Assembly: GCA_030615145.1 (NCBI GenBank)
Contig: JAUWZT010000096.1
Span: 1 to 12,336, forward strand
Length of the DNA stretch: 12,336 bases
Direction: 5' to 3'
Source of the DNA: Promethearchaeota archaeon
Lineage (GTDB): Archaea > Asgardarchaeota > Lokiarchaeia > Sigyniarchaeales > SOKP01
The position numbers were made by a program, and so were the translations under genes. Below are positions 6,462-12,336 of the stretch, in pieces. Under the pieces are notes generated by a model. That model had not been told where the DNA came from and did not search any database. It saw only the letters and a list, made by a program, of their open reading frames with translations. Positions within the stretch are counted from its first letter, which is position 1. Every line of letters begins with the position of its first letter.

Positions 6462-6926
6462 TTAATAAAATAATCCTCTTAGTTTTTGATTAATATTTTT
6501 CGTATCAGATCCAAAAATTGCATCAAGATTATTCTTAAAGATCTTAAATTGAGAGATTTCTGATAAATTTTTTCCCTCATTTTGAACTTTAAATTCCTTA
6601 ACAACTTTAATCAATAGAGGGTGGACGATTTTATAAACATATTTATCTATTTTTTTGTGTTTATCTATAATTGCATACGAAACTAAAAGCTCGGGCTCGA
6701 CGCTATCAGATGCTAAAATTTTTTCATTAATAAAAGCTAAAGTAAATTTACTTCCTTCAAAATATTCTACAGCACCTGTAGCAAAAGCAGTCTCTGCAAA
6801 ATTCAAGAGGGCTGTAAGCAAGCCACTTCTTAAATCGGAATCGATTTTTCCTAAAGTAGTTTTGTGATAACTTTTTTTTACCAGTGTAAATCCACGAAAT
6901 AACAAACCTGCTTCCCGTATAACCAT
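6462..6926 (-). CDS. Small protein with a longin/roadblock-like fold
   Basis: A 154-residue soluble protein. The pattern of segments is strand (IREAGLLF, 3-10), strand (GFTLVKKSY, 12-20), long helix (30-50), strands (53-67 and 80-88) and a second long helix (about 96-113). This beta-beta-alpha-beta-beta-alpha order is what longin and roadblock domains show. The opening I.EAGLLFRGF, meaning 'is this ligand or partner mine', is common among small Asgard proteins of that type. In eukaryotes such domains dock on small GTPases and take part in vesicle traffic. No enzyme motif is seen. The ATG stands about 21 bp below a TATA-like box, suggesting a nearly leaderless mRNA. The fold call rests on segment order by eye, not on a profile match. 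The C-terminal 40 residues are polar and unassigned. Confidence 0.5.
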   Translation of the reverse strand: MVIREAGLLFRGFTLVKKSYHKTTLGKIDSDLRSGLLTALLNFAETAFATGAVEYFEGSKFTLAFINEKILASDSVEPELLVSYAIIDKHKKIDKYVYKIVHPLLIKVVKEFKVQNEGKNLSEISQFKIFKNNLDAIFGSDTKNINQKLRGLFY

Positions 6927-6943
6927 AATTCCGTCTTGCTCAA

Positions 6944-6951
6944 TATAAAAA
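6944..6951 (-). promoter_or_regulatory. Probable box A of the longin-like gene
   Basis: TTTTTATA on the minus strand is centred about 21 bp before the ATG at 6926. This would place the transcript start at or just inside the first codons. It is a good match in sequence, but the DNA here is very AT-rich. Confidence 0.4.
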
Positions 6952-7126
6952 CAATAATATTAGGTGATCTTATAAAGAATTCACTCTATTGATATTTAAA
7001 ATATAACAATTATATGTAATAAATCCATTGTTAGTAAAACGCTTTTTTCAGTTTCTCAATAAATGCTTTACTATTAGACATAATGTAAAATTGAAAATTA
7101 ATAATATATGTAAAATTAATTTAAAT

Positions 7127-8317
7127 ATGATCGATAGAGAAAAAATTGAACTCTGTGCAGAAAATATTGTTAATAGTATTAACATAAAAAAGAAAGGGGA
7201 ATGTGTTTTCATCAAAGGAGGCATTTATAGTCAAGACTTATTAGAAGAGATTGCGTTAAATGTGTTTAGAAAGGGAGGAATCCCTCATATTTCGTCCACA
7301 AGCGATAATTTTACAGAAACTTTCTTCCTTGATAAAGAAATTTCAAGCGAAATTCTAGCAATTACGCCTAAACATTATTTGAAGTTAATCGAAAACATAG
7401 ACGCTTATATTGTCATTGAACCTTACGAAGATCCATCGATTTTAAACGAAGTACCTAGAGAGAAATTACTAGCTAGAGCTAAATCTCTTGCTCCTATTAG
7501 AGATGTCCTCTATGGAGCTAAAAAAGAGTGGGCTCCAGGAAAAAAGTGGTGTTACGCTGGATGGCCCTCCCAAAAAGCAGCAGCTTTTTATAATATAAGC
7601 TATGATTTACTAGAAAAATTTATCGTGGGTGGAATAAGTGTTCCTCAGAAAGATCTACACCAAATCACTTCAATTTTATCTAAAAATTTTAAAAACGCGA
7701 AAAAAGTTCACGTTACTGATGATTTGGGAACTAACTTCTGGGTTTCGATAGAAGACCGCGTAATCGTCCTCGATGATGGGTTATTATCAGATGAACAGAT
7801 TGCTATAGGAGATTTAGGAGGAAATTTACCTGCTGGAGAAGTTTTCTTTCCTCCTCACGAAAAACAGGGTGAAGGAACGATATTTTGCCCTTTAACTAAA
7901 GATAGGTTTAGTAATAAAATTATAAAAAATATCGAACTAAATTTTAAGAACGGAAGACTATTAATCGATAAAGTTACTGCTGATGAGAACTTGGATGAGC
8001 TAATCGCTACATTTAAACAAAGTGAAAAAATAGATAAGGAAAAGAATTTAGCTGAATTACGCACCTACAATGTTGCAGAACTTGGGATCGGATGCAATCC
8101 GACAATAACAAAGGCAATCGGGTACATTCTTACAGATGAAAAAATAAATGGAAGCGTACATGTTGCTTTTGGGGGAAATAAAATGATGGGAGGAACCTCG
8201 GTTTCTCAAATGCACTGGGATTTTGTTACAACTCCACAAGCTAATATTACAGTTGAATACAAAGATGGCACAAAAAAACTCATTATGGAAAAAGGCAAAT
8301 TAATCAACAATGCTTAA
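7127..8317 (+). CDS. M29-family metallo-aminopeptidase
   Basis: Removes N-terminal amino acids from peptides in the cytoplasm using a two-metal site (AmpS/PepS/thermophilic aminopeptidase family). Numbered from ATG 7127 (396 residues), the metal-binding set is E238 in NLPAGEVFFPP, E318 in AELGIGCNP, H345 in GSVHVAFGGN, and H363 and D365 in SQMHWDF. All are intact and in family order. The reading frame stays open 99 bases further upstream to a TTG at 7028. That extra stretch (MLVKRFFQF...) is basic and unlike the family, while the ATG gives the normal opening and length. An AT-rich box about 23 bp before the ATG (about 7101-7110) would make the mRNA leaderless. Its stop overlaps that of the convergent transporter gene by three bases. 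The peptide substrate is unknown. Confidence 0.87.
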   Translation: MIDREKIELCAENIVNSINIKKKGECVFIKGGIYSQDLLEEIALNVFRKGGIPHISSTSDNFTETFFLDKEISSEILAITPKHYLKLIENIDAYIVIEPYEDPSILNEVPREKLLARAKSLAPIRDVLYGAKKEWAPGKKWCYAGWPSQKAAAFYNISYDLLEKFIVGGISVPQKDLHQITSILSKNFKNAKKVHVTDDLGTNFWVSIEDRVIVLDDGLLSDEQIAIGDLGGNLPAGEVFFPPHEKQGEGTIFCPLTKDRFSNKIIKNIELNFKNGRLLIDKVTADENLDELIATFKQSEKIDKEKNLAELRTYNVAELGIGCNPTITKAIGYILTDEKINGSVHVAFGGNKMMGGTSVSQMHWDFVTTPQANITVEYKDGTKKLIMEKGKLINNA

Positions 8318-9501
8318 TATATTTTCAAAAAATATAAAGGCGTTATCGAAAACAAAGACATTACAACTACAATAGTGATTAGAAATTCCAGCGGTACAAA
8401 TGTGCTTAATAGCGTTCCTAATGGTACAAATATTAGATTTGCCAATAGACTAGAGCCTCTTATTAGCTCATATGAAAGAGCAGTATTTTTACCTAAATTT
8501 GAAACTTCAATGTTTCTTTCAGCAAACTGGGACATCATAATTCCGCTTATTAGTTGATTTGCGGCCATAATTAATAAGAAGGTGATTAAATTCGAAAAGA
8601 CGATAAAAAACATTAATGAAGCATAAATCGTGATTGAAATTGATAAATTAATAATTGACTTCTTTTTGTTTTTAATCCGCCTTGCAATAAACCACCCGCC
8701 AATATTTAAATACAAGAAAATAAAAAATAAGTAAGAATAATTCCTGAAACCCTCTTCTCCAAATTTGGTAAAAATGTAACTTGTGAGAGGGAATTCAATT
8801 AATTTATCACCCCAGATTAGAAAATTCGCTAAAAAGATTAATACTAAACTTAAATGTTTGTTTTTTATTTTCTTTTGCGCTAATGGTTTTATTATTTTCG
8901 TTTCAGTTATAAAATCTTCGTTAAGGGAGACATCTTTTATTAAAAAAGAGGTAAGCATAATAGGAAATGACATAAACCAGCAGACATTAAAAAATGAAGT
9001 CCATAAATCAATGGAATTTATATCGTAAACTAATAAATTAAATATAATTATTGGAATAATGCTTCCAATCGAAGCGCTAACATTTGAAATTAAAATTATA
9101 TTTTTTTTTGCGTTTCTATATTGTGAGGTTTCCAACATTAATTTACTCATTCCTGCTTTGATTATTAATCGACTTGTAAAATTCAATGATAGAAATATAC
9201 CAAAATATGATAAGTTATTAATGTTTAAATTAAAAAATGAGAAACTTATAACCAAAAGGAGGCTTGAAACTAACAAGAGTTGTTTTTTCTTATGGGAAAA
9301 TTTGTCAAAAAACAACCCCGTGATAGGACCTAAAAATAATGTTAAATACGAAAGAAATTGAATGAATGCTAGTTCAATTCTATTCACATCTAAAACGATT
9401 AACATAAAAACGGGGATATATAAAATTATAAATGTGTTAATCAAACTGATAATTAAATAGACCATGAAAAATGATAAATAATTAGTATTTAATAACTCCA
9501 T
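8314..9501 (-). CDS. MFS-like membrane transporter
   Basis: A 395-residue, very hydrophobic protein with about eleven to twelve predicted membrane helices arranged in two halves around a charged cytoplasmic loop (about residues 195-215, with KPLAQKKIKNKH). Between helices 2 and 3, GPITGLFFDKFSHKKK (58-73) matches the MFS motif A pattern (G...DR.G.R/K), with D66 and the following basic cluster in place. A second basic loop, RRIKNKKK, occupies the corresponding place in the C-terminal half. This is a secondary carrier of the cytoplasmic membrane. Neither substrate nor direction can be told, and sequence conservation is modest. Its neighbours give no clear clue: a peptidase converges on it, with stop codons overlapping at 8314-8317, and a PncC gene lies upstream on the same strand with a 98-bp gap. 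Confidence 0.7.
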   Translation of the reverse strand: MELLNTNYLSFFMVYLIISLINTFIILYIPVFMLIVLDVNRIELAFIQFLSYLTLFLGPITGLFFDKFSHKKKQLLLVSSLLLVISFSFFNLNINNLSYFGIFLSLNFTSRLIIKAGMSKLMLETSQYRNAKKNIILISNVSASIGSIIPIIIFNLLVYDINSIDLWTSFFNVCWFMSFPIMLTSFLIKDVSLNEDFITETKIIKPLAQKKIKNKHLSLVLIFLANFLIWGDKLIEFPLTSYIFTKFGEEGFRNYSYLFFIFLYLNIGGWFIARRIKNKKKSIINLSISITIYASLMFFIVFSNLITFLLIMAANQLISGIMMSQFAERNIEVSNLGKNTALSYELIRGSSLLANLIFVPLGTLLSTFVPLEFLITIVVVMSLFSITPLYFLKIY

Positions 9502-9553
9502 TCGAATAAGCCCGGTAATTTTTTTTTGCTTATTTATTCTTTTTTACTCAATC

Positions 9554-9563
9554 TATAAAAAGA
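9554..9563 (-). promoter_or_regulatory. Probable box A of the transporter gene
   Basis: CTTTTTATAG on the minus strand lies about 57 bp before the ATG at 9501, giving an expected leader of about 30 nt. The 98-bp gap after the pncC gene leaves room for a separate promoter. No clear ribosome site is seen. Confidence 0.35.
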
Positions 9564-9599
9564 TATGAAAATTTGAAAATTAGAGAAAAAAGTATTGTC

Positions 9600-10076
9600 T
9601 TATAAGGAGAAATTTTCAAGCAAAGAAAGAACTTTTTCTAAAACCTTTTCTTTAAATGTAATTCTTTCCGCCTTAAATTGATGCTTTTCCACAATAGTGT
9701 CCTTTTCAGTTGAAAAACCAATAAAAACTAAGCCTACAGGTTTTTCAACTGTGCCGCCAGTAGGTCCTGCGATGCCAGTAATCCCTATTCCTATGTCAAC
9801 ATTTGAAAGTACTCTAATGTTATGCGCCAATTGTTTTGCTACTATTTCTGACACTGCTCCAAATTGATCAATCCTACCGGGATCAACATTTAAAAGATCA
9901 ATTTTAGAATTATTGCTATAACAGATGATTCCACGTTCAAATACTTTAGAAGCGCCAGAGATATTAGTTATTGCGTTTGAAATATACCCCCCTGTACACG
10001 ATTCTGCAATTGCTAATTTAAGATTATTCTTTGTAAATTTAACGACAATATCTTTGACATTATCTAAAATTACCAT
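9600..10076 (-). CDS. pncC: CinA C-terminal domain protein / nicotinamide-nucleotide amidase
   Basis: A 158-residue stand-alone version of the CinA C-terminal domain. The family's enzyme deamidates nicotinamide mononucleotide to nicotinate mononucleotide, recycling NAD. The signature segments are all present: AESCTGG (24-30, with the proposed nucleophile S26), the ICYSNNSK segment (Y53 and K58 as likely active-site partners), GAVSE (73-77) and the glycine-rich GITGIAGPTGGTVEKPVG (98-115). The N-terminal MoaB/MogA-like half of full-length CinA is absent, as is normal for PncC. The length is typical. A TATATAAAA box about 21 bp upstream suggests a leaderless or nearly leaderless transcript. The gene is divergent from the GTPase operon. 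Activity on NMN is inferred from family membership. Confidence 0.88.
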   Translation of the reverse strand: MVILDNVKDIVVKFTKNNLKLAIAESCTGGYISNAITNISGASKVFERGIICYSNNSKIDLLNVDPGRIDQFGAVSEIVAKQLAHNIRVLSNVDIGIGITGIAGPTGGTVEKPVGLVFIGFSTEKDTIVEKHQFKAERITFKEKVLEKVLSLLENFSL

Positions 10077-10092
10077 TATTTTTCTATCACTA

Positions 10093-10101
10093 TTTTATAT
10101 A
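10093..10101 (-). promoter_or_regulatory. Box A of the pncC gene
   Basis: TATATAAAA on the minus strand is centred about 21 bp before the pncC ATG at 10076. It is one of the best box-A matches in the window. The spacing implies a transcript that begins at or near the start codon. Confidence 0.5.
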
Positions 10102-10195
10102 TTATTTTTTCTGGTTAATATTGTAAGAAACTGGAAGATTTATTACAATTCATTGTATAATAAAAAGCAATATAAATAAAAAACAATATTTATAA

Positions 10196-10205
10196 TTTAT
10201 ATTTT
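10196..10205 (+). promoter_or_regulatory. Probable box A of the GTPase-thioredoxin-V4R operon
   Basis: TTTATATTTT lies about 61 bp before the GTPase ATG, predicting a start near 10226 and a leader of about 36 nt. A TGTGATT just before the ATG may act as a weak ribosome site. An upstream ATG at 10249 is closed at once by TGA and cannot be the start. Confidence 0.35.
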
Positions 10206-10261
10206 AAAGTAGTTTAGAAGAAATAAATAGAGATACAAAACAAAAATCATGATGTGATTCT

Positions 10262-10810
10262 ATGAAGGAAAGTGATGATAGAAAGGATTTCGTGTTTAAA
10301 ATTACCGTTATAGGGGATGGGGGGGTCGGAAAAACATCCCTAATAAAAAAATATACTAAAGGCAGTTTTAAAAAAGAATATATAAAAACTTTGGGCGCGC
10401 AATTTTCGAAATATGACGAGCAAATTGAAAATAGCCAAGTTAAATTATTCTTCTGGGATATTGCTGGTCAAGCAGAATTCTCATTTATGCGGCCAACATT
10501 CTATAAAGGGAGTAAAGCCGCAATTATAGTTTTTTCTCATGCTCCGGAAGAAGAAGAAAAAAGCTTTACTCACATCTCAGATTGGCATCAAGATATAAAA
10601 AATTATTGTGGAGATATTCCAATTGTATTATTCGGTAATAAGATTGATTTAGTGAACAAAGAATCATTTGATGATAGCAAGGTTGAAAAGATAACTAGTG
10701 AAAGGAGTTTTCTGGGATATTACAAAACCAGCGCAAAAACAGGGACTGGTGTTTATGAAGCATTTCAAGCAATTATAAAAACCCTTTATGAAAAATATAA
10801 GGATCAATAA
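10262..10810 (+). CDS. Ras/Rab-family small GTPase
   Basis: A 182-residue GTP-binding switch protein of the eukaryotic type. All five G boxes are visible: G1 GDGGVGKTS (18-26), G2 threonine T43 in IKTLGAQF, G3 WDIAGQAEF (D66, G69, with Q70 the catalytic glutamine), G4 NKID (126-129) and G5 TSAK (156-159). The phenylalanine after switch I (LGAQF) and the WD.AGQ segment resemble the Rab branch. Differences from typical Rabs are AE instead of ER after AGQ, and a short acidic insertion, PEEEEKSF, where Rabs have D..SF. The protein ends in KYKDQ with no C-terminal cysteine, so classical prenylation is not possible and it should be cytosolic or recruited by partners. It opens an operon with a thioredoxin-like protein (40-bp gap) and a V4R protein. 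Confidence 0.92.
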   Translation: MKESDDRKDFVFKITVIGDGGVGKTSLIKKYTKGSFKKEYIKTLGAQFSKYDEQIENSQVKLFFWDIAGQAEFSFMRPTFYKGSKAAIIVFSHAPEEEEKSFTHISDWHQDIKNYCGDIPIVLFGNKIDLVNKESFDDSKVEKITSERSFLGYYKTSAKTGTGVYEAFQAIIKTLYEKYKDQ

Positions 10811-10850
10811 AATTAATTCAATAATCTACTGGTATTCATAAGGTTAATTT

Positions 10851-11144
10851 ATGTCAGTAAATTTTCAACAAGGTTACCCGAGGATTTTATTCTTTTCATC
10901 ATCCTATTGCGCTCCTTGTAAACCAGTGGAAGAAATATTGAAGAGAATTAATATATCAATGTTTGGAAAAAAATTGTATATAGAAAAAATAGATGTAGAA
11001 AAAAATTACCAATTAACTAAAGAATATAAAATCACCTCCTTGCCTACGGTAATTGTGGCAGATAGAAGGTTAAGTTTAAATATTCAAGAGGAGGATATTA
11101 TTGACGCGATATTATATGGTTTTATTTCATCCGTAAAAATATAA
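10851..11144 (+). CDS. Thioredoxin-like protein with CAPC active site
   Basis: A 97-residue one-domain thiol-disulphide protein. The redox site C20-A-P-C23 follows a FFSSSY strand, with tyrosine in place of the usual tryptophan before the first cysteine. The cis-proline P65 occurs in TSLPTV, and a final helix closes the fold. At 97 residues it is slightly shorter than common thioredoxins (about 105), and the buried aspartate of E. coli thioredoxin is not evident. The start is supported by AGGTTA seven bases before the ATG. It lies between the GTPase and the V4R gene with gaps of 40 and 35 bp, so it is very likely co-transcribed. The cysteine-rich V4R protein next door is a natural candidate client; that link is my inference. 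No signal peptide, so it acts in the cytoplasm. Confidence 0.85.
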   Translation: MSVNFQQGYPRILFFSSSYCAPCKPVEEILKRINISMFGKKLYIEKIDVEKNYQLTKEYKITSLPTVIVADRRLSLNIQEEDIIDAILYGFISSVKI

Positions 11145-11179
11145 TTATAAAAAAATTAAGAAAAAGGGAGTTTAAAAAA

Positions 11180-11659
11180 ATGGATAGATCGTTGCTTTCG
11201 AAAATTTTAATACAAATGAGAAAACATTTGGAAGATGGAAAAGAGATTGGAGATATGAAAGTAGGGGCTTTATTAGCTCTTGGTCACCAACTAGAAGCTA
11301 TATTTTACTATTTAGGGCATGAATTGGGAACCATCCTAAAAGTAAAACAACTTAAAGACGTTAAAAACATACCTGAAGCTTTAAAAGAAAAAATCACCGA
11401 ATATAATATAGGAGAGGTCGAGATTACGGAAAGTTCAGAGGAATTAGTTCAATTAAAACTAAGAGGACATTCTTCAATTAAAGATCTTATCAATAAAGGT
11501 ATTAAAACAGAAGGAAGTTTTTGTTCCTTCGAAGCGGGTTTATTAGCAGGTTTGGTTGAAAGAATGACTAATATACATTGTTTCGCTCAAGAAGTAGATT
11601 GCAGTTTACAATCAGGAAATACATACTGTGAATTTATGATTGTGTTTCAAAAAGACTAA
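11180..11659 (+). CDS. V4R (4-vinyl reductase / Bet3-like) domain protein
   Basis: A 159-residue small-molecule- or partner-binding protein. The C-terminal part carries the V4R signature: SFCSFEAGLLAGLVERM (113-129), then E138, C141, G146, C150 and F152 in the pattern E..C....G...CEF. Further possible ligands are C115, H133 and C134. Helical segments fill the first 55 residues and include ALGHQLEAIFYYLGHELG. V4R domains share their fold with Bet3-type TRAPP subunits of eukaryotes and, in prokaryotes, bind hydrophobic or tetrapyrrole-like ligands or metals; they often act as sensors. The ribosome site GGGAG precedes the ATG by about ten bases. This is the last gene of the operon with the Rab-like GTPase and thioredoxin, and a large hairpin with T7 follows. 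No DNA-binding domain is fused. The ligand is unknown. Confidence 0.83.
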   Translation: MDRSLLSKILIQMRKHLEDGKEIGDMKVGALLALGHQLEAIFYYLGHELGTILKVKQLKDVKNIPEALKEKITEYNIGEVEITESSEELVQLKLRGHSSIKDLINKGIKTEGSFCSFEAGLLAGLVERMTNIHCFAQEVDCSLQSGNTYCEFMIVFQKD

Positions 11660-11714
11660 TTTAAAATCCATCAACTTTCAATTATTTTGAGTTTGTTAGC
11701 GTAGGTATAAAATA

Positions 11715-11780
11715 AAGTTGAAATTAAAATTCTAGTTAAGACTCGGCGAACTAGTTTTAATTTCAGATACAACTTTTTTT
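11715..11780 (+). terminator. Large bulged hairpin followed by T7, operon terminator
   Basis: The left arm (11715-11737) pairs with the right arm (11749-11775): AAGTTG with CAACTT, AAATTAAAA with TTTTAATTT, CTAGTT with AACTAG. There are only a TT bulge on the left and a short CAGATA-type bulge on the right. The 11-nt loop AAGACTCGGCG is unusually GC-rich for this DNA. Seven Ts (11774-11780) follow directly, in the orientation expected for termination of the + strand operon. The left flank is A/T-rich too, so it may also serve the convergent TBP gene. Nothing else was seen in the 230-bp gap 11660-11889. Confidence 0.65.
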
Positions 11781-11889
11781 GAAGGTAATTTTAAATTAAT
11801 AGTTTACAAATTTAACTAAATAATTTTAGATCAACCAAGCAACATGAGCCTTAATAATATTAAAAATAAAAAAATAAATAATGAAAAAA

Positions 11890-12336
11890 TTAAATGAAGG
11901 TTATATCTTGATAATCAGTATTGCCTAATTCCTTTCTAGCGACACCCAATTCCCTTACTTCTATATTCAATTTACGTACAGCTTCTTTAACTATTTCTTT
12001 TCGCTTAGCTCCAGTACAAACTATCCTTCCAGTACTGAATATTAAAAACACTGTTTTTGGATCTTGCATTCTATAGATCAACCCCGGAAAAACCTCTGGT
12101 TCGTACATAGCATACTCCATAACGATTGCCGCCATGTTTAAATCTATATTCGTGTGTAAATCTCCACTAGCTACGATATTTTGAATAGTAATTTCGGGAT
12201 TAGATACTTTTATTCCAGCTTTTCTTATATTCTTTAGTACCTTCTCAACAACCTTATCAGCTTCCGAAGCTTTACGCATACCAGTAATTACCATTTTTCC
12301 AGTCGAGAATATTAAAATAGTTGCTTTCGGTTTTAG
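11890..12336 (-). CDS. tbp: TATA-binding protein (5' end cut by window edge)
   Basis: General transcription factor that binds box A and recruits TFB and RNA polymerase. The frame is open through the right edge. The visible 148 residues begin inside the first of the two TBP half-repeats (KPKATILIFSTGKMVITG), followed by its helix. The whole second repeat is then visible, with the DNA-intercalating phenylalanines in EVFPGLIYR and VFLIFSTGRIVCTG, and the closing helix EIVKEAVRKL. The matching FSTGK.V.TG and FSTGR.V.TG show the internal duplication clearly. About 35-40 N-terminal residues are missing. The ATG at 12292-12294 is the internal methionine of GKMVITG and not a start. The C-terminus, DYQDITFI, lacks the long acidic tail of some archaeal TBPs. 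It converges on the GTPase-V4R operon. Confidence 0.95.
   Translation of the reverse strand, partial: LKPKATILIFSTGKMVITGMRKASEADKVVEKVLKNIRKAGIKVSNPEITIQNIVASGDLHTNIDLNMAAIVMEYAMYEPEVFPGLIYRMQDPKTVFLIFSTGRIVCTGAKRKEIVKEAVRKLNIEVRELGVARKELGNTDYQDITFI

Noticed and set aside
7028..7126. 33-residue N-terminal extension of the aminopeptidase from a TTG
   Set aside because: The extension is unlike the M29 family, and the ATG at 7127 gives normal length with a suitable box A.
8783..9361. Two + strand frames of 81 and 100 codons
   Set aside because: Both are antisense to the transporter gene and low in complexity.
9925..10179. 84-codon + strand frame
   Set aside because: It is antisense to the conserved first third of pncC and ends in AT-rich promoter DNA; a shadow.
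11660..11889. tRNA or other RNA gene in the gap before TBP, prompted by the GC-rich patch near 11741-11748
   Set aside because: There is no cloverleaf and no T-arm motif; the patch is the loop of a single long hairpin, better read as a terminator.
12292..12294. ATG at this site as the start of the TBP gene
   Set aside because: The frame continues upstream to the window edge with clear TBP sequence (KPKATILIFSTGK), so this is an internal methionine.
1..12336. CRISPR array, transposase or phage genes
   Set aside because: No spaced short repeats, DDE or recombinase motifs, or terminal inverted repeats were seen; the only repeats are the 79-bp pair and the 18-bp tandem.

Overview
This AT-rich window is archaeal and most likely comes from an Asgard (Loki-like) archaeon. 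Three gene types support this: a TATA-binding protein at the right edge, a deoxyhypusine synthase, and a Ras/Rab-type small GTPase in an operon with a V4R (TRAPP/Bet3-fold) protein. A longin-like small protein and box-A promoters, several of them placed for leaderless or near-leaderless transcripts, fit the same picture. The Asgard assignment is an inference from gene content; no rRNA is present.

Left part (1-2.7 kb): the tail of a Gfo/Idh/MocA oxidoreductase and a complete DegT/DnrJ/EryC1 aminotransferase point toward each other. That pair is typical of amino-sugar or aminocyclitol synthesis for surface glycans. They are separated by about 1.3 kb holding a five-helix membrane protein of unknown function and decayed sequence. 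This insert is bounded by two copies of a roughly 79-bp repeat. Each copy joins the end of an oxidoreductase gene to the end of an aminotransferase gene, so the segment looks like a duplication or recombination scar.

Middle part (2.8-6.4 kb): a + strand operon of arginyl-tRNA synthetase, an agmatinase-type ureohydrolase and deoxyhypusine synthase. The last two genes overlap. The pairing ties agmatine/polyamine chemistry directly to modification of translation factor aIF5A. The operon lies behind a divergent promoter region with a perfect 18-bp tandem repeat.

Next (6.4-10.1 kb): a longin-like small protein (-), an M29 metallo-aminopeptidase (+), an MFS-like transporter (-) whose stop overlaps that of the aminopeptidase, and a stand-alone CinA C-terminal/PncC nicotinamide-nucleotide amidase (-).

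Right part (10.2-12.3 kb): a compact + strand operon of a Rab-like GTPase without a lipidation tail, a small thioredoxin-like protein and a cysteine-rich V4R protein. It ends in a large hairpin followed by T7, and converges on the 5'-truncated TBP gene. The GTPase-thioredoxin-V4R operon is the most interesting candidate system here, because the V4R fold is shared with Bet3-type subunits of TRAPP, the exchange factor for Rab1/Ypt1 in eukaryotes.
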